DNA of 34,365 nucleotides from Burkholderia sp. LMG 13014 (GTDB lineage Bacteria; Pseudomonadota; Gammaproteobacteria; Burkholderiales; Burkholderiaceae): assembly GCF_905232215.1 (NCBI RefSeq), contig NZ_CAJNKE010000020.1, forward strand, positions 1 through 34,365. The letters run 5' to 3'. Shown here piece by piece: positions 8,246 through 15,598 of this stretch (the first letter of the stretch is position 1; each line of letters starts with the position of its first letter). Below the pieces are notes generated by a model that saw only the letters and a program-made list of their open reading frames with translations, was not told the origin of the DNA and did not search any database. Made by a program: the position numbers and the translations under genes.

Positions 8246-10531
8246 ATGATGGCAGGCACCTCCGCCTCACCCGCTTCTTCGATGACGTCCGACCGGCCCG
8301 CCGACTCCCACGCTCCCGCCTCTCCACCCGCCGACGACTGGCAGGACGACGGCAACTATGCGTCCGGTGCGCCCGAGCACGATTTCGCGGTGCGCCGCGT
8401 GACGCTGATCGTGCTGCTCGTCGCGGCGATCGTGCTGCCCTGCATCTACGTCATGGTGATGGCGTACAGCGACCTGAAGACGCGCGAGGCCGCCGCGAGC
8501 GACGTGACGATGCGCACCGTGCGGGTGGCCGAAGAGCACGCGCTGAAGGTGTTCGACCTGAGCGAGACGCTCGATGCGCGCATCGTCGATCTCGTGCAGG
8601 ACATGGACGACGCGACCGTGCGCAACCGGGAGTCCGACATCCACGAAGCGCTGAACACGATCGGCGGCGGCTATCCGCAGGTGGCCGCCGTATCGATCTT
8701 CGGCGCGAGCGGGATGCTGCTCGCGAACAGCCTCTACTATCCGGCGCCCTATGCGTCGATCGCGAACCGCGACGACTTCACCGGCATCCGCGACGGCAAG
8801 GTGATCGAACACATCTCGCGGCTGATGATGGGGCCGCTCAAGCTCGAGAACATTCCCGTGTTCAACACGGGCGTCGCGCGGCGCCATAGCGACGGTTCGT
8901 TCGCCGGGATGGTGTCGATCGCGCTGAAGTCGTCGTATTTCAACGCGTTCTACCGCGACCTGCTCGGCGGCGCCAGCACGCCGATGACGATGGCGCTCGC
9001 ACGCTCGGACGGCGCGGTGATCGCGTCGTATCCGCCGCCGCCCGCACTCGCGCACACCGATCGTGCCGTCACGTTCGGCGACGCGCGCAACGATCCGCGC
9101 GCCGGCGTCGTGCGCGTGCGCCACGACGGCGCGAGCAGCGAGATCGTCGCGTACCGCCAGGTCGGCAGCTATCCCGTCTACGTGACGTGCGCGTACCGCA
9201 CGTCGGCGATCTGGCATGAATGGTACGAACACCTGAGCGTGCTGTTCATCTCGATGTTCGCGCCGTCGATCGCGCTGTGGTCCGTGATCTGGCTGTCGCT
9301 CAAGCGGTTGAAGGCGGAAGAGGAGGCGTGGGATCGCTGGCAGGCCGAAGCATCGATGCGGCGCTCGATCGAATCGGCGTACCGGCAGTCGCGCAAGATG
9401 CAGGCGCTCGGCAACCTCGTCGGCAGCGTCGCGCACGACTTCAACAACCTGCTGATGATCATCTCGAGCAACGTGCAGATCGTGCGGCGGCGCGGCGTCC
9501 AGCATCTCGACAAGGAACTCGGCGCGATCGAACGCGCGCTGAAGAACGGGCAGTCGCTCACGCGCCAGCTCCTCGGCGTCGCGCGCAAGCAGCCGCTGCA
9601 CAACGAGACGATCGACGTCGGCCAATGGGTCGGCACGTGCCGCGAACTGCTGAAGACCTCACTCGGCTCGAAATCGTCGCTGGTCGTCGCGATCGAGCCC
9701 GGCGTCTGGCCGATTCGCGTCGACGTCGCGGAGCTCGAACTCGCGGTGATCAACCTCGCGGTCAACGCGCGCGACGCGATGGCGGCCGGCGGCCGCTTCA
9801 CGGTCGGCGCGCGCAACGTGACGCTGCGTCGCGAGGACGGCTTTCCGCTGACCGGCGATTTCGTGCAGATCGCGCTCGACGATACGGGGTCGGGCATGGC
9901 GCCCGACGTGCTCGCGCGCGCGTTCGAACCGCTGTTCACGACGAAGGCGCAGGGGATGGGGACGGGGCTCGGCCTGCCGCAGGTGTTCGCGTTCTGCGAA
10001 CGCTCGGGCGGCCTCGCGACGATCGACAGCGCGGTCGGCGCCGGCACGTCGGTGCGCCTCTACCTGCCGCGTGCACGCGCCGAGGATGTCGTCGCGCGGC
10101 CGCCGGCGATCGCGCACGACGCGGGGACAGGCGCGCTCGCCGGCCTGCACGTGCTGCTCGTCGAGGACAACAGCGAAGTCGCGGCCGGCACCGAAGCGCT
10201 GCTGTCGCTGCTCGGGCACCGCGTGACCTACGCGCCCACCGCCGACGACGCATTGCGCCTGATCGAAGGCGCAGCCGCGAACGATGCGTTCGACCTCGTG
10301 ATTTCGGATATCCACATGCCGGGCAGCCTGAACGGCATCGACCTCGCCGAAGCGGTCGACCAGCGGCCGGAAAAGCTGCCCGTGATCCTGGTCACGGGTT
10401 ACGCGGAGGAGCTCGACCGCACGCGCACCGTCAACGTCCGCGTGCTGTCGAAGCCGTTCGACATCGCGCTGCTCGACGAGATCCTGCTGGGCATCCGCGA
10501 AGCGCGCGACGCGCGGCACGCCGGCACGTGA
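8246..10531 (+). CDS. Hybrid sensor histidine kinase, membrane bound
   Basis: The 761-residue protein has a hydrophobic segment at about 51-72 and another at about 331-352. They frame a periplasmic region of about 255 residues that resembles a double-Cache sensor. The cytoplasmic part has an H-box with His397 (GSVAHDFNNLL), an N-box (AVINLAVNARDAM, 500-512), a G1 box (DDTGSGM, 545-551) and a G2 box (GMGTGLGL). A C-terminal receiver follows with phosphoacceptor Asp688 (VISDIHMPG) and Lys736. It should sense a small molecule outside the inner membrane and pass phosphate to a further partner, perhaps the divergent single-domain receiver. ATGs at 8246 and 8249 are equally possible, and neither has a clear ribosome binding site. 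Confidence 0.92.
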   Translation: MMAGTSASPASSMTSDRPADSHAPASPPADDWQDDGNYASGAPEHDFAVRRVTLIVLLVAAIVLPCIYVMVMAYSDLKTREAAASDVTMRTVRVAEEHALKVFDLSETLDARIVDLVQDMDDATVRNRESDIHEALNTIGGGYPQVAAVSIFGASGMLLANSLYYPAPYASIANRDDFTGIRDGKVIEHISRLMMGPLKLENIPVFNTGVARRHSDGSFAGMVSIALKSSYFNAFYRDLLGGASTPMTMALARSDGAVIASYPPPPALAHTDRAVTFGDARNDPRAGVVRVRHDGASSEIVAYRQVGSYPVYVTCAYRTSAIWHEWYEHLSVLFISMFAPSIALWSVIWLSLKRLKAEEEAWDRWQAEASMRRSIESAYRQSRKMQALGNLVGSVAHDFNNLLMIISSNVQIVRRRGVQHLDKELGAIERALKNGQSLTRQLLGVARKQPLHNETIDVGQWVGTCRELLKTSLGSKSSLVVAIEPGVWPIRVDVAELELAVINLAVNARDAMAAGGRFTVGARNVTLRREDGFPLTGDFVQIALDDTGSGMAPDVLARAFEPLFTTKAQGMGTGLGLPQVFAFCERSGGLATIDSAVGAGTSVRLYLPRARAEDVVARPPAIAHDAGTGALAGLHVLLVEDNSEVAAGTEALLSLLGHRVTYAPTADDALRLIEGAAANDAFDLVISDIHMPGSLNGIDLAEAVDQRPEKLPVILVTGYAEELDRTRTVNVRVLSKPFDIALLDEILLGIREARDARHAGT

Positions 10532-10577
10532 CCCGCTGCGTGCGGGCCGGCGCCGGCGGCATGAACGAGTGCGACGC

Positions 10578-11132
10578 TCAGGCCGACTTCAGCAGGCGAA
10601 CCCAGCCCGTGTAGCGATCGACGAAGCCCTGCAGGAACTTGCGGGTGTCTTCGCTCAAGATCTGGCCCTGATCGTCGATGCGCGCCGGGTCGTGCTTGAT
10701 GAACATCTCGGGCTGTCCGAGCGTCTTCACGTCGAGGTACGCGAGCACATTGCGCAGGTGCTGCTGCGCGAGGGCGGTGCCCGTCGCACCCGGCGACGTG
10801 CCGAGCACCGCGCCCGGCTTGCCCGACCACGAGTTGGAACCCCACGGGCGCGAACCCCAGTCGATCGCATTCTTCAGCACGCCCGGAATCGACCGGTTGT
10901 ACTCGGGCGTGAAGAACAGCAGCGCGTCGGCGGCTTCGATCGACTGCTTGAAGCGCTTCGCGACTTCAGGGAAATCCGAGTCATAGTCCTGGCTGTACAG
11001 CGGCAGCTCGCCGATCTCGACGAACTCGAACGAAAAATCGGCGGGGGCGAGCGAGATCACGGCGTGCGCGAGCGCGCGGTTCCACGAAGCGCGACGCAGG
11101 CTGCCGACGACCACAGCAATGCGATAGGACAT
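10578..11132 (-). CDS. NADPH-dependent FMN reductase / quinone reductase
   Basis: This 184-residue flavodoxin-fold protein starts MSYRIAVVVGSLRRASWNRALA, a phosphate-binding loop of the NADPH-dependent FMN reductase family. It contains the signature LLFFTPEYNRSIPGVLKNAIDW. Relatives such as ChrR and YieF reduce FMN, quinones or chromate. AGGAG stands 7 bases before the ATG at 11132, so the start is secure; the open frame upstream of it is spacer. It is a single minus-strand gene between the plus-strand hybrid kinase and the plus-strand sigma factor. Substrate specificity is not readable. Confidence 0.9.
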   Translation of the reverse strand: MSYRIAVVVGSLRRASWNRALAHAVISLAPADFSFEFVEIGELPLYSQDYDSDFPEVAKRFKQSIEAADALLFFTPEYNRSIPGVLKNAIDWGSRPWGSNSWSGKPGAVLGTSPGATGTALAQQHLRNVLAYLDVKTLGQPEMFIKHDPARIDDQGQILSEDTRKFLQGFVDRYTGWVRLLKSA

Positions 11133-11497
11133 GGCATTCTCCTTCCGGTGAGTGAGGAATCGGATTGATTGCTTCCGAACGAGCGACAAAGGTCTGTTTA
11201 TAGGCAAGCCAGCCCGCGAACCGTCCCACGGGGCCGTCCGGCCGACTTTCCACAAGGTTTTCCACAGAAATTGTGGATAACTTGGCCGTTATGTTCTGAC
11301 GTTACAGATCGCCCGCCGCGGGTCGTCGCCGACACGCGACACAGGGTTCGGCAAGCATAGCGCAGCGCGCCGGCCGATTTCGTGAATTCGTGACGGAACA
11401 TGCATTGCAGCCCGACACGGCGCCCAGTAAGCTGCTCGCACCGCGACGCGCCTGCTGGGCGGCGCAAGTGCCCTTGCCTCGAGACACGCAACCAGAC
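11133..11497. other. Intergenic region between FMN reductase and ECF sigma factor
   Basis: This 365-base spacer between divergent genes contains a cluster of DnaA-box-like sites (listed separately) near its middle. A GGAAC element at 11395 could be part of an ECF-type promoter for the sigma factor, but the -10 element is not convincing. Confidence 0.4.
11246..11280. promoter_or_regulatory. Cluster of DnaA-box-like sites
   Basis: Three nonamers occur in 35 bases. CTTTCCACA near 11247 has two mismatches to TTATCCACA. TTTTCCACA at 11258-11266 fits TTWTNCACA. TGTGGATAA at 11272-11280 is the exact consensus TTATCCACA on the minus strand. The last two face each other. The cluster is 5.7 kb from repA, outside the recognised origin. 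Whether DnaA binds here is inferred from sequence only. Confidence 0.5.
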
Positions 11498-12097
11498 ATG
11501 CCGTCCGCCTACGACGACCCCGCCTATCTCGCGCAGCTGCGGCGCGACCTGCTGCGCTTCGCGCGACTCCAGCTCCGCGATGCCGACGCGGCCGAAGATG
11601 CCGTGCAGGAAGCGCTCGCCGCCGCGTGGTCGCATGCGGGCGATTTCGCGGGGCTGTCGGCCCACAAGACCTGGGTGTTCGGCATCCTGCGCAACAAGCT
11701 GATCGACGTGCTGCGCGCGCGGCAGCGGACGGTGAGCCTGTCCGCGCTCGATGCCGAGCTCGACGGCGAATCCGTGCTCGATCGCGAGCTGTTCAAGGAA
11801 AACGGGCACTGGGCCGCGCATGCGAAGCCGCGGCCGTGGCCTCGCCCCGAAACGCTGTTGCAGCAGCAGCAGTTCTGGGCGCTGTTCCAGGCGTGCCTCG
11901 ATCACCTTCCGGAGCAGATCGGGCGCGTCTTCATGATGCGAGAATTCCTCGACGTCGAAATGACGGACATCTGCAGCGAATTGACGCTGACGACGAATCA
12001 TTGCAGCGTGCTGCTGTATCGGGCGCGCACGCGCCTGCGAACCTGCCTGAGCGAACAAGGACTGACGACCGAAGATGCTGCCGGGGAAATGTACTGA
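11498..12097 (+). CDS. ECF-family RNA polymerase sigma factor
   Basis: The 199-residue protein has sigma region 2 in its first half (LRRDLLRFARLQLRDADAAEDAVQEALAAAW, then HKTWVFGILRNKLIDVLRARQR) and region 4 in the second (LDHLPEQIGRVFMMREFLDVEMTDICSELTLTTNHCSVLLYRARTRLR). A linker of about 60 residues separates them, longer than in minimal ECF factors. I chose the ATG at 11498 (MPSAYDDPAYLAQL); the frame is open upstream to 11390, but the extra residues do not resemble the family. The stop overlaps the following anti-sigma gene by 23 bases. The stimulus is unknown. Confidence 0.92.
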   Translation: MPSAYDDPAYLAQLRRDLLRFARLQLRDADAAEDAVQEALAAAWSHAGDFAGLSAHKTWVFGILRNKLIDVLRARQRTVSLSALDAELDGESVLDRELFKENGHWAAHAKPRPWPRPETLLQQQQFWALFQACLDHLPEQIGRVFMMREFLDVEMTDICSELTLTTNHCSVLLYRARTRLRTCLSEQGLTTEDAAGEMY

Positions 12098-12296
12098 CGT
12101 GACGCGACTGCTGTCGGATGCGCTCGACCGGCATCTGACCCTGCATGAGCGCCTGCAGGTGCGGGTACACCTGCCGACCTGCAGCGGCTGCAGGGCCTAT
12201 CGCGGGCAGATCGCGCTGTTGCGGACGGCCGCGAAGGCAGCGGCGGGGCGGGGGCCTGCCCCGGATGATGACGGTGCGTCGTCCGGGGAAAGCTAG
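12075..12296 (+). CDS. Small zinc-binding anti-sigma factor
   Basis: This 73-residue soluble protein contains H-x3-C-x2-C (HLPTCSGC, residues 32-39) with an upstream Cys at position 6. This is the zinc-binding anti-sigma (ZAS) arrangement. The protein has no transmembrane segment, unlike many membrane-anchored anti-sigma factors, so it probably senses a cytoplasmic signal such as redox state. Its start lies inside the end of the sigma gene (23-base overlap), which couples the amounts of the two proteins. The C-terminal tail is Gly/Asp/Ser rich and probably disordered. Confidence 0.82.
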   Translation: MLPGKCTDVTRLLSDALDRHLTLHERLQVRVHLPTCSGCRAYRGQIALLRTAAKAAAGRGPAPDDDGASSGES

Positions 12297-12437
12297 GCCT
12301 GGATCGCGTGACTGCGATCGTCGGGGCGGTGGTGAGTGGTGGCGTGCTGCCCGGCGATCGTACCGGCCTCGATTGCCGGCGCTTGCGCGAGTGATTGCGC
12401 CGGGCTGACGCAATCAGAAAAATACGGCGGGCAAGAA

Positions 12438-12797
12438 TTATTCGAACAGCGCCTGCACGGATTCAGGCGGCCGGCCGATGGCTGCCTTGCCGCGATAAAC
12501 GACGATGGGCCGCTGCAGCAGAATCGGATGAGCGGCGATTGCCGCGTAGGCTTGCGCATCGGTCAGATCGGCGCGGGCAAGGTTCAGCGCCTTGTACGGC
12601 TCCTCACCGTCGCGCAGCATGTCGCGAACCGGGCGGCCAAGCTGCCGATGCAGCGTTTCCAGTTCCTCGACCGTCGGCGGTGTCTTCAGGTACTCCACGA
12701 CATTCAACGGCGCACCGGTGGAATTCAGCGACTCGACCAACGCAAGCGTCTCGCGCGACTTCGAGCATCGGGGGTTGTGGTAGATCGTGATCATCAT
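12438..12797 (-). CDS. arsC: ArsC-family (glutaredoxin-dependent) reductase
   Basis: The 119-residue protein has the thioredoxin-fold start ITIYHNPRCSKSRETL with the catalytic Cys11. Arg96 and Arg109 (LLQRPIVVYRGKAAIGRPPE) match the anion-binding arginines of glutaredoxin-linked arsenate reductases. No arsB, arsR or acr3 gene is adjacent, so it is an isolated copy. Such copies may be housekeeping ArsC/YffB-type proteins rather than part of an arsenic island. Two ATGs at 12797 and 12794 are equivalent, and no clear ribosome binding site precedes them. Confidence 0.88.
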   Translation of the reverse strand: MMITIYHNPRCSKSRETLALVESLNSTGAPLNVVEYLKTPPTVEELETLHRQLGRPVRDMLRDGEEPYKALNLARADLTDAQAYAAIAAHPILLQRPIVVYRGKAAIGRPPESVQALFE

Positions 12798-12971
12798 TCA
12801 GGCCAGAAGGGGAGAGCCCTGTATTGTAGCCAGTCTGCGTCGCGGGCCTGGCGGGGCAGGCGACGCGGGATCAGGCCTGGATTCGCTGCTTCGTAGAGGC
12901 AGGTGGACAAGACGGGGCGACGGATCGTGAGAGGGGAGTGCTGATCGGGATACGCGTCAATGAATTAGTGG

Positions 12972-12987
12972 GTTTATGCGCATAAAG
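12972..12987. other. parS: parS-like site 1
   Basis: GTTTATGCGCATAAAG: the 14-base core is a perfect palindrome, and the outer base pair is mismatched. It matches the form I recall for the chromosome 2 centromere of B. cenocepacia. Confidence 0.8.
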
Positions 12988-13096
12988 GTGGGCGAGGTTC
13001 TATCGCGGGGCGGTGAATAAATGCCCTCACGCCAGATCAATACGATCGGCGTTTCGGACCGTAAAGGATGCGGGTGGGTGCGTCGTAGGTCGAGTG

Positions 13097-13112
13097 GTTT
13101 ATGCGCATAAAG
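13097..13112. other. parS: parS-like site 2
   Basis: GTTTATGCGCATAAAG: perfect 14-base core, outer pair mismatched, 125 bases from site 1. Confidence 0.8.
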
Positions 13113-13283
13113 CGTGTGATTGCCGGGTGAGGTGCCTTGCGATTGGGGTGCCGTGCGTGCGGACACTTCGGTGCGTTGGTGTGCTGCCTGTGTTGGTGTG
13201 CTGCCTAGCCTTCAGGTCACCGCACACGGGATTCCGGCGCGGCCGAGATGTGATCCTCCACCGCTCGCCGTCTATCGCTCGCG

Positions 13284-13299
13284 GTTTATGCGCATAAAC
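13284..13299. other. parS: parS-like site 3
   Basis: GTTTATGCGCATAAAC: perfect 16-base palindrome, one of two full-length perfect copies. Confidence 0.85.
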
Positions 13300-13453
13300 G
13301 CAGCGACCGGACAGCGCGTTGTGTCGACGTACGCGGGTTCAGTGACACACCTCGACGCGGCGTCCCCGGGGCAGGGCATACCGCTATCCACACACGCCCA
13401 GAAGCGCCGGCCTTCCCGTCGCACGGCGCGATCGACCGCCTCGGCTTCCGGGA

Positions 13454-13469
13454 GTTTATGCGCACAAAC
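13454..13469. other. parS: parS-like site 4, one mismatch
   Basis: GTTTATGCGCACAAAC: one base of the right arm is changed (T to C), so the site may bind ParB more weakly. Confidence 0.65.
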
Positions 13470-13643
13470 TTCCCGCCTCTCAGGCAAGACTGCCCTATCG
13501 AACGAAAGGGCAGCGTGCCGCGATCGTGCGGCAACTCGCTACTCACACCGCCGACGCCATTCGAGACGACGCCTCCGAATCGCTCATCGACGTTTCAGGC
13601 GTCCGCCAGACCATCCAATCGAGCCACCGGTCATCGACGGTAC

Positions 13644-13659
13644 GTTTATGCGCATAAAC
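13644..13659. other. parS: parS-like site 5
   Basis: GTTTATGCGCATAAAC: perfect 16-base palindrome about 100 bases before parA. It is close enough for bound ParB to affect the parA promoter. Confidence 0.85.
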
Positions 13660-13684
13660 CGATAGCCCGAATGGCCAATGCGTA

Positions 13685-13757
13685 GTTGTCGAACGACAAT
13701 TTCATTGAAATTCAAATATCGTCCTGTAGAATTCCAACGACCAAAATAGGAGTGAAA
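13685..13757 (+). promoter_or_regulatory. parA promoter and ribosome binding region
   Basis: This AT-rich stretch before parA contains two small inverted repeats. TTGTCG-AA-CGACAA lies at 13686-13699 and ATTTCA-T-TGAAAT at 13699-13711. AGGAG at 13748-13752 sits about 6 bases before the TTG start. Exact promoter hexamers are not clear. The repeats are possible operators for self-regulation by the Par proteins. Confidence 0.5.
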
Positions 13758-13758
13758 A

Positions 13759-14421
13759 TTGGCCGCGGAAATCATTGCAGTCACTCAACAGAAAGGTGGC
13801 GTCGGCAAAAGCACGATTGCCATGCACCTCGGTGCCGCGTTCCATGAAAAAGGGAAGCGCATCCTCGTCATCGACGCAGACCGTCAAAACACACTGGTTC
13901 ACTGGTCGAGCGCATCTGGCGACAGTGACAACGGTATTCCGTTTCCGGTCGTCAACCTGGCCGAAGCCGATGGCCAGATCCATCGCGAGATCAAGAAGTT
14001 CATCAACGACTACGACATCATCGTCGTGGACTGCCCGCCGTCGATCACCGAGAAAGTATCGGGCGTCGTCCTGCTGGCTGCATCGATTGCCGTGATTCCG
14101 ACGTCGTCGTCGCCGGCCGATTACTGGTCGAGCGTCGGGCTGGTCAAACTGATCCAGCAGGCGCAGGTCATGAACGAAGACCTCCGCGCCGTCTTCCTGC
14201 TGAACAAGACCGAAGAGAAGCGCATGCTGACCCGCGAGCTCAAGCGTGCACTCGAGGAACTCGGCTTCCCGTTGCTGAAAACGCAGATCCCGACCCGGGA
14301 GGCGTACAAGCAGGCAATGGCGCTCGGGCAGACCGTGCTGCAGATGAACGATCGTGGCGGCAAGCTGGCCGCCGCAGAAATTCGCGCATGCGCCGACGAA
14401 ATCGTCGCCATGCTGCCCTGA
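13759..14421 (+). CDS. parA: Chromosome partitioning ATPase ParA
   Basis: The 220-residue protein has a deviant Walker A box KGGVGKST at 12-19, the Walker A' aspartate in VIDADRQ (Asp40) and a Walker B box IIVVDCPP. The short N-terminus without a helix-turn-helix makes it a type Ib-like ParA, which binds DNA nonspecifically and moves ParB-bound centromeres. Translation starts at TTG 13759. This is the only start in frame with an AGGAG at the right distance; the nearby GTG at 13752 is out of frame. It is followed by parB after 23 bases. With six adjacent parS-like sites it forms the segregation system of this replicon. Confidence 0.96.
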   Translation: MAAEIIAVTQQKGGVGKSTIAMHLGAAFHEKGKRILVIDADRQNTLVHWSSASGDSDNGIPFPVVNLAEADGQIHREIKKFINDYDIIVVDCPPSITEKVSGVVLLAASIAVIPTSSSPADYWSSVGLVKLIQQAQVMNEDLRAVFLLNKTEEKRMLTRELKRALEELGFPLLKTQIPTREAYKQAMALGQTVLQMNDRGGKLAAAEIRACADEIVAMLP

Positions 14422-14437
14422 CTTTATGCGCACAAAG
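14422..14437. other. parS: parS-like site 6, in the parA-parB gap
   Basis: CTTTATGCGCACAAAG has one mismatch in the 14-base core. It starts one base after the parA stop, and its last four bases are the first bases of the AAAGGAG ribosome binding site of parB (14434-14440). ParB or RNA structure here could affect parB expression. Confidence 0.65.
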
Positions 14438-14444
14438 GAGTCAC

Positions 14445-15506
14445 ATGAAACCCTCCCAATTTGCCAAAGGATTCCAAGCGCGCCCGGATATCACGACGAG
14501 CGAGAAGCGCACGGCGCTCGATCGACTCAATGCGATCGACGGCATCGTCAAGTCCGAAACGCCCACCCCGGCGCCGACCAAATCCGCGAAGAAAGACATC
14601 GCGCCGCCGCCCGCGCCCGAGCTCACGCTCGATCCGTCGATCGATGAAACGGCGCAATATCGCGCGTGGCGTCTCGAGAACCGCTATGCGCCAGGGCAGG
14701 TGATCGAGCTGTCGCTGAAGGCGATCAAGCATAGCCCGTTCAATCCGCGGCACTTCTATCTGAAATCGTCGATTGCCGAACTCGCGGTCAACCTCGCGAA
14801 GCAAGGGCAGCAGCAGGCGATCCACGTGATTCCGGATTACGACAACCCGGGCACGTACTTCGTCAGCGATGGCGGCCGCCGCGTGCGGGCACTGAAGGAA
14901 GCGAACAAGGAATCGGTCAAGGCGATCGTGATCGACGTGCCGATCGGCATCCAGAGCTACAAGCTCGGCTACGATCTCAACGTCCAGCGCGATTCGCAGA
15001 CGGTGTTCGACAACGCCGTCGTGTGGCGCCGCTTCCTCGACGACAAGCATTTCCAGAGCCAGAAGGAACTCTCCGAGCACCTCGGCCTCGACGAGTCGAC
15101 GGTGGCCGTCGCGCTGTCGATCGGCAAGCTGCCGGAAACGATCATGCAGGAAATGGTCGCGCGCCCCGATCGCTTCGGTTCGAACATGGCGTATCAGGTC
15201 GGCCGCTATCACAACGCGCGCGGCACCGAGGCCACGCTGCGGCTGATCAACAAGATCGTGTCGGACGATCTCAGCACGCGCCAGGTGTCGGACATCGTCA
15301 AGGGCCGTGTCGCGGCGCAGGAAACGCCGAAGGCCGCGGGCCGTCAACGCTATGCGCAGCGTCTCGAGATCAAGCTCGGCGGCAAGTCGGTCGGCGACCT
15401 GAAGTCGTATGGCGAAGATCGCATCGAATTGCGCCTGCGCGGTCTCCCGAAGGACAAGCGCGACGCGATCCTCGAGCAGCTCGAGCGGATGCTGCTGTCG
15501 GAGTGA
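14445..15506 (+). CDS. parB: Chromosome partitioning protein ParB
   Basis: The 353-residue protein has a low-complexity Pro/Lys-rich N-terminus (about 35-65), then the ParB nuclease-like/CTPase domain with the GGRRVRAL motif (143-150). A helix-turn-helix follows at about 205-225 (SQKELSEHLGLDESTVAVALSIGKLP), and the C-terminal segment is probably for dimerisation. It should recognise the TTTATGCGCATAAA sites and load onto nearby DNA. AAAGGAG ends 4 bases before the ATG at 14445; an upstream ATG at 14388 lies inside parA and is not used. Stop at 15506, with repA convergent. Confidence 0.96.
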   Translation: MKPSQFAKGFQARPDITTSEKRTALDRLNAIDGIVKSETPTPAPTKSAKKDIAPPPAPELTLDPSIDETAQYRAWRLENRYAPGQVIELSLKAIKHSPFNPRHFYLKSSIAELAVNLAKQGQQQAIHVIPDYDNPGTYFVSDGGRRVRALKEANKESVKAIVIDVPIGIQSYKLGYDLNVQRDSQTVFDNAVVWRRFLDDKHFQSQKELSEHLGLDESTVAVALSIGKLPETIMQEMVARPDRFGSNMAYQVGRYHNARGTEATLRLINKIVSDDLSTRQVSDIVKGRVAAQETPKAAGRQRYAQRLEIKLGGKSVGDLKSYGEDRIELRLRGLPKDKRDAILEQLERMLLSE

Positions 15507-15537
15507 CGGAAACGGCCGGCAGGGCCTGGTGAGGACG

Positions 15538-15568
15538 CCGGGCCCGCCCGATCGAGGGGCGGGGCCGG
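15538..15568. terminator. GC-rich hairpin between parB and repA
   Basis: CCGGGCCCGCCC at 15538-15549 can pair, with one mismatch, with GGGGCGGGGCCGG at 15556-15568 around a GATCGA loop. It lies between the two convergent stop codons and could end transcription from either side. There is no T-tract. Confidence 0.4.
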
Positions 15569-15598
15569 CGGCGGCCCGTCAGCGGGCCTGAGCGGGCC

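Larger units (their letters stand above)
12798..13758. other. Centromere region with parS-like sites, no genes
   Basis: About 960 bases between the arsC and parA start codons hold five copies of the TTTATGCGCATAAA palindrome (listed separately), a CTATCCACA near-DnaA box at 13384 and the parA promoter at the right end. Open frames here have no family resemblance and are interrupted by the sites. I interpret it as the partition centromere of the replicon. Confidence 0.75.

Noticed and set aside
13013-13665. Open frames in the parS region
   Set aside because: They span several parS palindromes, have no family resemblance and no ribosome binding site.
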